A DNA stretch of 64,000 nucleotides. Origin: Mucilaginibacter flavidus. Lineage in GTDB: Bacteria > Bacteroidota > Bacteroidia > Sphingobacteriales > Sphingobacteriaceae. Shown here piece after piece: positions 51,898 to 60,381 of this stretch (position 1 is the first letter of the stretch; each line of letters starts with the position of its first letter). Made by a program: the position numbers and the translations under genes. The notes below the pieces were generated by a model, which was not told where the DNA came from, did no database searches, and saw only the letters and a program-made list of their open reading frames with translations. The DNA is taken from contig NZ_JAMXOE010000004.1 in NCBI RefSeq assembly GCF_024055575.1, positions 1 to 64,000 of the forward strand, given 5' to 3'.

Positions 51898-52605
51898 TTA
51901 AAGTATCAGGGTATCCGGATTTGGGATAAAGTTTAAAAATGCCTGGAACTTAGCATAATAGTTCTGCATGTTTAACTGGTAATAATATGCTCCTCTTTTT
52001 GAACCTGCTTTGTCTTTTTCGGCAAGCTTTATCAATAAGCCGGTAGCTAAAACCCTTTTGCTGAAATTTCTTTTATCAATGGTGGTGTTAAACACGCTTT
52101 CGTAAAGTATTTGTAATTGTGGTATAGTAAACCTTGCCGGCAACAATTCAAATAAAATAGGGTGAAGGGCTGCCTTGTACCTTATGCGCCTTTTAGCCGC
52201 CTCAACCATTTCCTGGTGATCGAAAATAAGCTTTGGTACCTGTTTCAATAGAAACCACTCTGCATGATAATCATTGCTGAGTTGCGTTTCGTATTGATGA
52301 ATGTCGATTAAAGCAAAGTAGGCGGTTGATACAGTGCGTTCAATCGGGTCGCGGTTTGTATCGCCAAAGGTGTGCAATTGCTCCAGGTAAACACCGTCAA
52401 TACCGGTAAGTTGCTTTAATATGCGGTTTGACGCCTGGTCAAGACTTTCGTTTTGTTCCACAAAGCCACCCATAAGGCTCCAGTTGCCTTTTTCGGGCTC
52501 AAAGCCACGTTTTATTAATAGTATTTTTAAAGTTTCTCCATCAAACCCGAAAATGATACAATCTACTGCTAATAAATGACGGGTTTGTTTAGAGTATTTA
52601 TGCAT
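51898..52605 (-). CDS. araR: Nudix-type transcriptional regulator (AraR-like, NrtR family)
   Basis: A 235-residue protein with an N-terminal Nudix-like domain (residues ~10-145; Nudix-box region GGFVEQNESLDQASNRILKQ) and a C-terminal winged helix (FTIPQLQILYESVFNTTIDK, RNFSKRVLATG). The Nudix box lacks the full GX5EX7REUXEE pattern, so it binds ligand and does not hydrolyse. I start at MHKYSKQTRH: the alternative TTG 33 bp upstream lies inside a -7 box. In Bacteroides, such a regulator (AraR) represses arabinose genes and is released by L-arabinose. Directly upstream of araB. Confidence 0.85.
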   Translation of the reverse strand: MHKYSKQTRHLLAVDCIIFGFDGETLKILLIKRGFEPEKGNWSLMGGFVEQNESLDQASNRILKQLTGIDGVYLEQLHTFGDTNRDPIERTVSTAYFALIDIHQYETQLSNDYHAEWFLLKQVPKLIFDHQEMVEAAKRRIRYKAALHPILFELLPARFTIPQLQILYESVFNTTIDKRNFSKRVLATGLLIKLAEKDKAGSKRGAYYYQLNMQNYYAKFQAFLNFIPNPDTLIL

Positions 52606-52635
52606 TTTTAAAAGTGATTTGCTTAATGTCAGGGG

Positions 52636-52643
52636 CAAATGTA
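52636..52643 (-). promoter_or_regulatory. Putative -7 box of araR
   Basis: Minus-strand TACATTTG fits TAnnTTTG, 30 bp before the chosen ATG. It overlaps the TTG that a longer reading frame would use, which argues for the shorter start. A further palindrome AGTGT-N7-ACACT lies in the araB leader at about 51822-51838 and could be an AraR site. Confidence 0.45.
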
Positions 52644-52867
52644 TTACATTGTTGATAGATAAAGAAATGCAGGATTAATACTTAACTATCGAAAATTAAG
52701 TAAACCATGGATAATTTATTAACGATGTAGCCGACAGATAATTAGATTTGATTAATAAAACTTTGCCAATAATACTTTGACGCTTATTCGCGACTAAGAA
52801 AAACGGCTGTGTACACCGGGCAATACGGGATCAAAAATTTAAACCGGATTGATTTTAAACAAAGCAT

Positions 52868-54340
52868 ATGAGAAAATTCACACTTATAGCCGTATTGATT
52901 TTTGCAGTACAAATTGGCATGGCACAGGATATGGACCTCTCGGTAAAATGGGATAAAACCACCATGGTTTCAAAGTCAACTGCCACGCTGCAGGTTGTGG
53001 GCAACCCTATGCTGCGCCGTGGAGCCAGTATGCACGATGGTTCGTTCGGTGCGTTGAAGGACTTAGGAGCCGATTATGTGCGTTATGTGCCGTGGTTTCC
53101 GTATCCAAAGCTGGCTGTAGCCGAACTGGAGCCTCCGACTGCCTCCACAACATCCTGGGATTTTAGTTTGATAGACCCCATGACTATCGATTTTTTGGAA
53201 GCCACGAAAGGGCATTCCATTATCATGAATTTTAGCACCATACCGCAATGGATGTTTAAAACCGACAAAAAAGTAACTTACCCTGCCGACCCAAATGAAG
53301 TTGGCTGGGGCTACGGCGGTGGCACCCAATTCAGGGACCCAACCATGAAGGAACTAACCGGCTATTACGAGCGTTTGATCAGCTGGTATACCAAAGGCGG
53401 ATTTACCGACGAACTGGGAAAATATCATAAATCGGGCTATCAATACGAGTTTCAGTATTGGGAAGTGTTAAATGAGCCGGATTTGGAGCATAATTTCACC
53501 CCGGAGATGTACACCAAAGTTTATGATGCAATGTACACGGCAATTCATAAAGTATCGCCAAAAACGAAAATTGTCGGACTTGGCCTGGCCTATGAAAAGC
53601 CATACTGGTTTGAATACTTTTTAAATCCGAAACACCATAAGCCGGGCATCCCGCTGGAGGTAATATCATACCACTGTTACGCCAATGCAAACGACGGGCA
53701 GAAATTCGACGCCTACGAGTATACGCTGTTTGATAAGGCCGACCTGTTTTTAGAAAAGGTGGGTTTTATTGAAAGCGTCCGCAAACGCCTATCGCCAAAA
53801 ACCAAAACGGATATCAACGAGCTGGGTACGTTTGTAAGCAACGCTATGCGCGCGCAGCCGATAACCCAGGAATATTGGAACCTGTCGGCATCCGTTTATG
53901 CTTACTTCTTCATCGATCTGACCAGGCAGGGGATTGATTATATCGGCGAATCGCAACTGGTCGGTTTCCCCACACAATACCCGGATGTGAGCATGATCAA
54001 CTACACCAACAGCAAACCGAATGCACGCTTTTGGGTGCTGAAGCTCATAAAGGATAACATCCATGCGGGCGATAAACTGGTAGAAACGGGTATAGGTAAT
54101 AACGGTAATGGCGATGTACATGCGCAGGGGTTTGTGAGCAGTGCAGGGAGCAAAAAAGTACTGGTACTTAACAAACGGAACAAAACGATAACTATTAAAT
54201 TGCCCGCAGGCTTTGCAGGCGCCAAAGTAAGCACCATTGATGCGGCGTCGGGTGATAACGCTGCTATTGAGAGCACTGTTAAGGGCGATACAATTGAGTT
54301 GAAGCCGTTTGCGGTAAGTTTGGTGGTGTTGGAAAAATAG
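52868..54340 (+). CDS. Secreted GH39-like glycoside hydrolase
   Basis: A 490-residue secreted enzyme (signal peptide MRKFTLIAVLIFAVQIGMAQ). The barrel carries the acid/base in YWEVLNEPDLEHNFTPEMY, the LNEP motif of clan GH-A, and a likely nucleophile Glu in KTDINELGTFVSN. RGASMHDGSFGALKDLGADY near 57-76 and PEMYTKVYDAMYTAIHKVSP fit GH39 beta-xylosidase/iduronidase relatives. A small beta domain closes the protein. It is divergent from araR, so it may be co-regulated and release arabinose- or xylose-containing sugars. Confidence 0.8.
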   Translation: MRKFTLIAVLIFAVQIGMAQDMDLSVKWDKTTMVSKSTATLQVVGNPMLRRGASMHDGSFGALKDLGADYVRYVPWFPYPKLAVAELEPPTASTTSWDFSLIDPMTIDFLEATKGHSIIMNFSTIPQWMFKTDKKVTYPADPNEVGWGYGGGTQFRDPTMKELTGYYERLISWYTKGGFTDELGKYHKSGYQYEFQYWEVLNEPDLEHNFTPEMYTKVYDAMYTAIHKVSPKTKIVGLGLAYEKPYWFEYFLNPKHHKPGIPLEVISYHCYANANDGQKFDAYEYTLFDKADLFLEKVGFIESVRKRLSPKTKTDINELGTFVSNAMRAQPITQEYWNLSASVYAYFFIDLTRQGIDYIGESQLVGFPTQYPDVSMINYTNSKPNARFWVLKLIKDNIHAGDKLVETGIGNNGNGDVHAQGFVSSAGSKKVLVLNKRNKTITIKLPAGFAGAKVSTIDAASGDNAAIESTVKGDTIELKPFAVSLVVLEK

Positions 54341-54363
54341 GGAGGTAATTAAAACGAACCCCT

Positions 54364-54452
54364 GTAGAGACGGGATGCTTCCCGTTTCCCGCTGACTGGT
54401 AGTCACTGCGCATGTTTGCAACCTGTCAGCGGGAGACACATTACGTCTCTAC
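54364..54452. repeat. GTAGAGACG inverted repeat, diverged copy
   Basis: Begins GTAGAGACGGGATGCTTCCCG and ends GGGAGACACATTACGTCTCTAC; outer 8 bp are exact inverses. It lies after the GH39-like gene. Confidence 0.65.
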
Positions 54453-54604
54453 GTTGTAAATCAAGGCAAAAGTAAAATATCTGAAAATCAGCATGTTTCA
54501 CAGCGTTCCGGGTGTTCCATGTGCAAAAATGGAACGCTTTTGCGTGTAAATTTACGCCATGATTGGCGACAATACCACCAAAGACGAAAGCAAAGCCTGG
54601 TTTT

Positions 54605-55729
54605 TTAAGCCAGCATATCACCAATTTTGTTGCCGGTTTTAACAAGATTTTCCCTGGTATTGGCCATCGCAGTAGCCAGATCGGTACCAGGCTCATTGAT
54701 ACAAATCAGCTGGTCAAAAAATCGATCGAGTTCTTCATCCGGTTTAGACGGAATAACACCGCCTACGCCGATAACTTTTAAACCAGCCTGCTTCGCCTGC
54801 AATGCAACCCCGTAAGGTCCTTTACCCTGTAGTGTTTGCCGGTCAATGCTGCCTTCGCCGGTGATGACTAAGTCTGCGTGCTGCAGCGCTTCGGCAAAGC
54901 TGGTGAGCTTTAAAAAATATTCTATACCGTTTACCAGTTTCGCGTTCAGCCAGGTATTCAGGCCAGCCGTGGCGCCGCCTGCCGCGCCGCCATGTTTAAT
55001 ATCGGCCATGTTTTTGCCGGTTTGAGCGGTAGATATCTTTGCAAAATTCGCCAGAAAATTCGCCAAAAACGGGACATCTTTAATCGATGCCCCTTTCTGC
55101 GGGCCAAACACGGTTGCCGCTCCCTGTGGGCCGAGCAGCTTATTGTCAACATCGCAAAGAATAACTATTTCGCAATTGCTTAATCTTTTATCAAGGTCAG
55201 ATGCGTCAATCTTAGCCATATTAACCAGGCTTTCGGGGACGGCTTGTAATACATCCCCGCCATTATTCAAAAAACGAATACCTAAAGCACTTAATATTCC
55301 GCAGCCGCCATCAACAGTTGCAGAGCCGCCCATGGCTATAATTATTCGGCTTGCGCCTTCGTCCAAAGCGAATTTTATCAATTCCCCTGTTCCGTATGAT
55401 GAGGTTTTTAAAGGGTTTAGCTCTTCCTTTTTCAGCAGCCGCAAACCCGATGCATCCGCCATTTCAATTACCGCTGTTTTGCCATAGTCGATCAACCCGA
55501 AAGAGGATTTGATTTTCTGACCAAGCGGGTCGGTAACTTCTTTCCAAACTACTTTACCATTGCAGCTTTCAACAATGAGGGTTCCTGTTCCATCGCCGCC
55601 ATCGGCGATGGGAAAGCATTGGGTGGTGCAATCCAGTTTGCTTCGCTTTAAGCCTTTTTCAATTGCCAGAGCTACTTGTCCGGCATCAAGGCTGTTCTTA
55701 AAAGCATTTGGGGCGATGAGGATATGCAT
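54605..55729 (-). CDS. Glycerate kinase (GlxK/GarK type)
   Basis: A 374-residue kinase phosphorylating D-glycerate to 2- or 3-phosphoglycerate. The start MHILIAPNAFKNSLDAGQVA and the blocks CFPIADGGDGTGTLI, AMGGSATVDGGCGILSALGI and DLVITGEGSIDRQTLQGKGP are those of the glycerate kinase type-1 family. Normal length. It follows the permease gene by 1 bp in the same operon, so glycerate or a sugar acid that yields it is probably imported and phosphorylated. Confidence 0.95.
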   Translation of the reverse strand: MHILIAPNAFKNSLDAGQVALAIEKGLKRSKLDCTTQCFPIADGGDGTGTLIVESCNGKVVWKEVTDPLGQKIKSSFGLIDYGKTAVIEMADASGLRLLKKEELNPLKTSSYGTGELIKFALDEGASRIIIAMGGSATVDGGCGILSALGIRFLNNGGDVLQAVPESLVNMAKIDASDLDKRLSNCEIVILCDVDNKLLGPQGAATVFGPQKGASIKDVPFLANFLANFAKISTAQTGKNMADIKHGGAAGGATAGLNTWLNAKLVNGIEYFLKLTSFAEALQHADLVITGEGSIDRQTLQGKGPYGVALQAKQAGLKVIGVGGVIPSKPDEELDRFFDQLICINEPGTDLATAMANTRENLVKTGNKIGDMLA

Positions 55730-55730
55730 G

Positions 55731-57059
55731 TTATAAAACCTTTGATAAAATATAAACCATAATTATCGTTGTGGTGCCCATCAATATGGTAGCAGTTGAA
55801 TAAACCTTCAGCATGGTCTTCATTTCCAACCCTGAAAACTTTGCGATCACCCAAAAATAGGCGTCGTTAGCGTGCGATATCATCATAGATCCGCCACCCA
55901 TAGCCAGCACGCAAAACAGTTTGCCGTTTTCGGTATTCAGCCCCAATGCAGGCAGCAAGGGCAGCATTATTGAAGCGGCGGTAATTATGGCAACCGTTGA
56001 TGAACCCTGTGCCGTTTTTAAAACCGACGTCAATAAAAACGGAAAGAAAATACCCATGCTGCCCAGTGCCAGCGATTGGCTAAAATGTGCACCGATATTT
56101 GCCGAGGTTAAAATAGCGCCAAACGCGCCACCCATACCAATTATAACCAATATGCCGCCGGCTTTTTCTGCCCCTTCCTGCAATAATTTACTCAATTCGC
56201 CTTTTTTCCAGCCGCGTTTGCAGTTAAATGCCAGCAGCACCCCAATCAAAAGGGCCGTTACTGGGTCGCCCAGGGTAAGTAAAAACGTAGCCCAGGCCGG
56301 GTAAGTATGCGCGCCCGCTGTTAAAAACGACTTTATACCGATTAAAACTATCGGGACAAAAACGGGCAGGCAAGCTTTTATCAGTGACGGGCGTGCGTGT
56401 TCATCATCGATATCAAAAACTTCATCTGTTACGTGTTCAATTGTTTTTTTACCCGCATATTTCGCCCATAAATTGCCAACAATCATGGCTGGGATGGCTA
56501 CTACGATTCCAATTAGAATCAGCTTGCCGAAATCAACCCCTATGGTGGCTGCCGCTGCCGAAGCACCGGGGTGTGGCGGAATTAAACAATGTACGGCATA
56601 TAAACCCGTAGCGAGGGAGACGGACATGATGGTTATTGGGATGCCTGTCCGCCGCGCCATTGAGCGATTTAGTCCGCTAAGTACAATATATCCAGAGTCG
56701 CAAAAAATGGGCGGGCCAACTATAAAACCTGTCAGGCTCATGGCCCAGGGAGCGTGTTTATTACCTAATTTCTTTATCAAATAAGTTGCCATCACTGTTG
56801 TGCTACCGGTGTATTCAAGCAGCAGGCCCAGCGTTGTGCCCAATACAACTATCAGCCCCAACGATTTTAAAATATTGCCGAAACCGTCCTTCATCGTTGT
56901 TATCACGCCGCTTAAAGGCAGGCCGATACCGAGCCCCACAACCAAACAGGCTAGAAACAATGCAAAAAATGCAGGAACCTTATATTTTGTAGTAAGCAGC
57001 ACAATCAGCCCAATGCCGGCAGCTAAAAGTGTAAGAATATAAGTTAGCGAATGAGCCAT
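55731..57059 (-). CDS. GntP-family gluconate/glycerate:H+ symporter
   Basis: A 442-residue inner-membrane permease with about 12-14 hydrophobic segments. The GntP pattern is clear: KHAPWAMSLTGFIVGPPIFC, HCLIPPHPGASAAAATIGVD and LKTAQGSSTVAIITAASIM. The family imports gluconate and related sugar acids; pairing with glycerate kinase makes glycerate a likely cargo. First gene of the two-gene operon. The 257 bp between its start and the response regulator gene carry no feature I can support. Confidence 0.93.
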   Translation of the reverse strand: MAHSLTYILTLLAAGIGLIVLLTTKYKVPAFFALFLACLVVGLGIGLPLSGVITTMKDGFGNILKSLGLIVVLGTTLGLLLEYTGSTTVMATYLIKKLGNKHAPWAMSLTGFIVGPPIFCDSGYIVLSGLNRSMARRTGIPITIMSVSLATGLYAVHCLIPPHPGASAAAATIGVDFGKLILIGIVVAIPAMIVGNLWAKYAGKKTIEHVTDEVFDIDDEHARPSLIKACLPVFVPIVLIGIKSFLTAGAHTYPAWATFLLTLGDPVTALLIGVLLAFNCKRGWKKGELSKLLQEGAEKAGGILVIIGMGGAFGAILTSANIGAHFSQSLALGSMGIFFPFLLTSVLKTAQGSSTVAIITAASIMLPLLPALGLNTENGKLFCVLAMGGGSMMISHANDAYFWVIAKFSGLEMKTMLKVYSTATILMGTTTIIMVYILSKVL

Positions 57060-57316
57060 TTATTTTGTGGTAATGGTATGGGTAAAGTTATAACACCTGT
57101 TTAAATTTCGGCGTTAAATTTGTATTGAGGCTTATTTATTATCTTGTATTAGGAATATTTACAGATAGTTGGCATTTGGATAATAAAGTTTTTTGGCCAG
57201 TTGTTACACAGCAGCCTGCAAAAAAGTTGAATGCTGAACGCTTAATATCGAATAATAAAATGAAAATAGCCGGCCGGTTTGATATTCGAATTCATTATTG
57301 TATATCATTGTAGCTT

Positions 57317-57694
57317 TTATGCGTGTGCCATCCGGTCTTCAAGGCATTCTTTCACTTTTTTTAACACTACTGCTATATCAAACGGTTTTGCAATAAAAGC
57401 GTCCGAACCATAGTTTCCCAATGAATCGAGTACCCTGGGGAATGCAGAAAGCATAATGACCTGCAGCAACGCGGTTCCGGGATTCGCTTTTATCTCGTGA
57501 CAAAGTTCACCTCCGTTAATGCCCGCCAGCAAAAAATCAAGCATTACCAAATCGGGATTATGTTGAGTTACACTTTTAATGATGGACTCGGTGTAATTCA
57601 GCGCTGTGACTTCATAGCCTTCCCTCTCCAGTACGTCTTTTAATAAGTTCAGGATTTCGTAGTCGTCCTCAACTACAAGTATTTTTTGAGACAT
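57317..57694 (-). CDS. Single-domain response regulator
   Basis: A 125-residue stand-alone receiver domain. The acidic pocket is KILVVEDDYEILNLL, the phosphorylated Asp is in LVMLDFLLAG (near residue 53), the switch Ser in IMLSAFPRV and the Lys in FIAKPFDIAVV. No output domain, so it would act through protein contact, like CheY or Spo0F. No histidine kinase is adjacent. Confidence 0.93.
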   Translation of the reverse strand: MSQKILVVEDDYEILNLLKDVLEREGYEVTALNYTESIIKSVTQHNPDLVMLDFLLAGINGGELCHEIKANPGTALLQVIMLSAFPRVLDSLGNYGSDAFIAKPFDIAVVLKKVKECLEDRMAHA

Positions 57695-57841
57695 AGAAAT
57701 TATAATTGGTAGGGTAATAACACGTCGTACAAATCATTTGTTTTAGGCTCTATTGTAACATTTTTAGATTAATTGTAGGTTATTGCAGCATAATCTGCAT
57801 ATCTTTATCTTAGGCCACCGCCATTTACTTTTTGCCCCCGG

Positions 57842-58726
57842 ATGAAAAAATACTTAATAATTTTAGCCTGTTTTATGACTACCATGTTAAACGCCCAAAC
57901 CCCGGTTGAAATTAACTTATGGCCAAAAGACAGGCTTATTGATACCGTCAAAGGAAAAAAACTGGTTGAGCATGACATCAGCAAGCCAAACGATGACAAA
58001 GTATCGGGCAAGGCGGTTATCAGGCTGGGCGATATTACCAATCCTACAATAAAAGTCTTCAAACCAAAAAATCCAAATGGAACGGCTGTTGTGGTTTGCC
58101 CCGGTGGTGGCTATTACATTTTGGCCATGGATTTGGAGGGTACCGAAATTTGCGAATGGTTTAACTCGATAGGGGTAACAGCTATATTGTTAAAATACCG
58201 GGTACCGACCCCGCCCGGCAAGCTACGGTACGAACTGCCGCTGCAGGATGCGCAAAGGGCACTGGGCCTTGTTCGCTTTAATGCTGATAAATGGGGCATA
58301 AGACCGGATCATATAGGCATCATGGGCTTTTCGGCAGGTGGGCATTTATCAGCACTGGTAAGCAATAATAATGAGAAAAGGACTTATCTGCACGTGGATG
58401 TTGCAGATGATATAAGTTGCCGCCCCGACTTTACCATACTAACTTACCCTGCATATTTAATTGACGAAAAACAACCAGGCAAACTGGCTGATGAGATACA
58501 GGTATCGGCCAAAACACCACCAACATTTATCTTTCAAACCGAAGACGACCCCATTAATGTTGAAAATGCTTTGTACTATTATTTAGCACTTAAGCAGGCA
58601 AAAGTCCCTGCAGAAATGCATTTGTACCCTACCGGCGGCCACGGCTATGGCATCCGCAGCAAAACAGGCGGCATAGGGACTTACAAAGAACTTATTGCTA
58701 AATGGATGGTTGATAATAAATTGTAA
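57842..58726 (+). CDS. Secreted esterase, alpha/beta hydrolase (BD-FAE-like)
   Basis: A 294-residue secreted hydrolase; signal peptide MKKYLIILACFMTTMLNAQ. The oxyanion motif VVVCPGGGYYILAMDLEGTE and nucleophile GIMGFSAGGHLSAL are those of carbohydrate acetyl/feruloyl esterases. The acid and His are in FIFQTEDDPINVENALYYY and LYPTGGHGYGI. It probably deacylates plant-wall oligosaccharides in the periplasm, consistent with neighbouring glycosidases. Monocistronic. Confidence 0.92.
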   Translation: MKKYLIILACFMTTMLNAQTPVEINLWPKDRLIDTVKGKKLVEHDISKPNDDKVSGKAVIRLGDITNPTIKVFKPKNPNGTAVVVCPGGGYYILAMDLEGTEICEWFNSIGVTAILLKYRVPTPPGKLRYELPLQDAQRALGLVRFNADKWGIRPDHIGIMGFSAGGHLSALVSNNNEKRTYLHVDVADDISCRPDFTILTYPAYLIDEKQPGKLADEIQVSAKTPPTFIFQTEDDPINVENALYYYLALKQAKVPAEMHLYPTGGHGYGIRSKTGGIGTYKELIAKWMVDNKL

Positions 58727-58866
58727 GCCAGTTGACGGTATTGCCGGCTTTAAATAAGGGCTGCGGTTTTAGAGCCAAAAATGATGGAGTAATAAAATGG
58801 GCTTAATTTTTGTTTAGTTACATTTACCCTGTAAATATTTGGTTAATAGCTACCCAAAACAACGAA

Positions 58867-59595
58867 ATGAAAAAACTATTTATATTCTTTAATTTATCCT
58901 TACTTATTTTGTCAGCATCTGTTTATGCCCAGGATAAAAAAGTGGTGGTTGTTACTTTTTATGCTGATAAACAAATTGATATCAGCAGGGTTGCCACAAA
59001 GTCTGCTGAGGCTAGTGTTACAAAGCTTTGTAATGATCCTGATTTTGACATGAGTTCGTTTTTAAAAAACTTTCACGATCAGTTTTTCAAAAACTACGCC
59101 AAAAAATTTAATTTCCAACTGTTGCCTGAGCGCGAGGTGATAGATAATTCTGACTACAAAGATTTTGTTCCAAACGACCCTGCTACGGTAGGTGCCTTAA
59201 GAGATGAACTGACTCTCGCCGCGAAAGGTTATAAAGTTGTATTGCCGTTGAAAGATAATGGCAATGAGAAAAAACTGGCTGAAATGTTTGCCTCCGCCGA
59301 TGGCATAATGAAGGTTTATCTCGATTTTAGCATGGAGAAAAAAGGCCTTGGCGGTGTGGCTTTGGTGAAGGTAAATGCCAGCGTTCACATTCTTTTGTTT
59401 GATAAAAACGGCAAAAAAGTGTTTTCAACAACCGAAACTGCCATATCGCAACTGACAGGGAGCCAGATTGCAGGTATTTCATTCCTCACTCCCAAAAAAG
59501 TGCTGCCCCTTTGCGAAAATGCTGTGGATGAGCTGATGATAAAACTGCAAGACGATATGCCAAAAATAGCGGCAAAAGCAGACGGAAAATTGTAG
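58867..59595 (+). CDS. Hypothetical secreted protein
   Basis: A 242-residue secreted protein of unknown function. I start it at the internal ATG that gives the clean signal peptide MKKLFIFFNLSLLILSASVYAQ; the frame is open 57 bp further upstream. The mature part is alpha/beta with a repeated hydrophobic pattern (KVVVVTFYADKQIDISRVAT, GVALVKVNASVHILLFDKNG, VFSTTETAISQLTGSQ). Resembles periplasmic or outer-membrane-associated stress proteins only loosely. Confidence 0.75.
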   Translation: MKKLFIFFNLSLLILSASVYAQDKKVVVVTFYADKQIDISRVATKSAEASVTKLCNDPDFDMSSFLKNFHDQFFKNYAKKFNFQLLPEREVIDNSDYKDFVPNDPATVGALRDELTLAAKGYKVVLPLKDNGNEKKLAEMFASADGIMKVYLDFSMEKKGLGGVALVKVNASVHILLFDKNGKKVFSTTETAISQLTGSQIAGISFLTPKKVLPLCENAVDELMIKLQDDMPKIAAKADGKL

Positions 59596-59635
59596 CGTCC
59601 TGGTTAGTTTGACCCCTTGTTTATTCGCTAAGAAC

Positions 59636-59777
59636 TTTGGCTAAAGCCATCTTAGTTTACGCTTTAAGTTCCGTCGGCTTAAGCCAGACGGCAATGAGTT
59701 ATGCCTTGTTTTTTGTCTTCATTGCCGTCGGTTTTAACCGACGGGGAAGAGATTAAGAAAGTCGGGCTTTAGCCAAA
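59636..59777. repeat. 142-bp palindromic element with TTTGGCTAAAGCC ends
   Basis: Outer arms TTTGGCTAAAGCC (59636-59648) and GGCTTTAGCCAAA (59765-59777) are perfect. Inside, CCGTCGGCTTAAGCCAGACGG and GCCGTCGGTTTTAACCGACGG are two related hairpins. MITE-like, no coding capacity. It lies in a 357-bp gap (59596-59952) that otherwise holds nothing recognisable. Confidence 0.7.
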
Positions 59778-59952
59778 TTACGCTCTGCTCTATATCTGCC
59801 AAATAATTGTGTATAAGGTATATCAGCGACGCACTTCCTGGTTATTTTGCAGATGATAAACCTTCCCCGAATAATTACCAATGCCCATTGTTTAATTGCA
59901 GATAACCTTATAAATTGCTGTGCATTAACGCAACCGATCTGCATAAAATAAT

Positions 59953-60381
59953 ATGGAGCAAAACGAAATAGTTTACGCACGGGAACTCACCCTGCATCCC
60001 GAAGAATTTATTGATGTCTTAAAACGCAGTACTCTTGCCGCACGCAGGCCGGTGGACGATCTGGAGCGGATAAAATCTATGTGCCAAAACGCTAATTTGA
60101 TAGTTACCGCGCGTAAAGATGGCAAGCTGGTAGGGGTGGCGCGCTCATTAACCGATTTTATTTATTGTACCTATTTGTCTGATTTGGCGGTTGACGAAAG
60201 CCTGCAAAAGCAGGGGATAGGTACCCGGCTGATAAAAGAAACCAAAAGGCTTACGCCACAGGCAAAATTGATTTTACTTTCGGCGCCCGCTGCCGTGGGC
60301 TACTATCCTAAAATAGGGATGACGCGGCACGAGCACTGTTACATGCTGGATAATGAGAACGACTTAAAAATATCCGAATGA
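59953..60381 (+). CDS. GNAT-family N-acetyltransferase
   Basis: A 142-residue acetyl-CoA-dependent acyltransferase. The acetyl-CoA binding motif A is DLAVDESLQKQGIGTRLIKE (QKQGIG near 90), with motif B in LILLSAPAAVGYYPKIGMTR. The substrate is unknown. Its stop overlaps the start of the GH172 gene by 4 bp (ATGA), so the two are coupled, an unusual pairing. Confidence 0.92.
   Translation: MEQNEIVYARELTLHPEEFIDVLKRSTLAARRPVDDLERIKSMCQNANLIVTARKDGKLVGVARSLTDFIYCTYLSDLAVDESLQKQGIGTRLIKETKRLTPQAKLILLSAPAAVGYYPKIGMTRHEHCYMLDNENDLKISE

Noticed and set aside
53789..54439. 216-residue minus-strand open frame
   Set aside because: Antisense to the end of the GH39-like gene and running into the GTAGAGACG repeat; composition rich in Cys, His and Arg as expected for a shadow frame.
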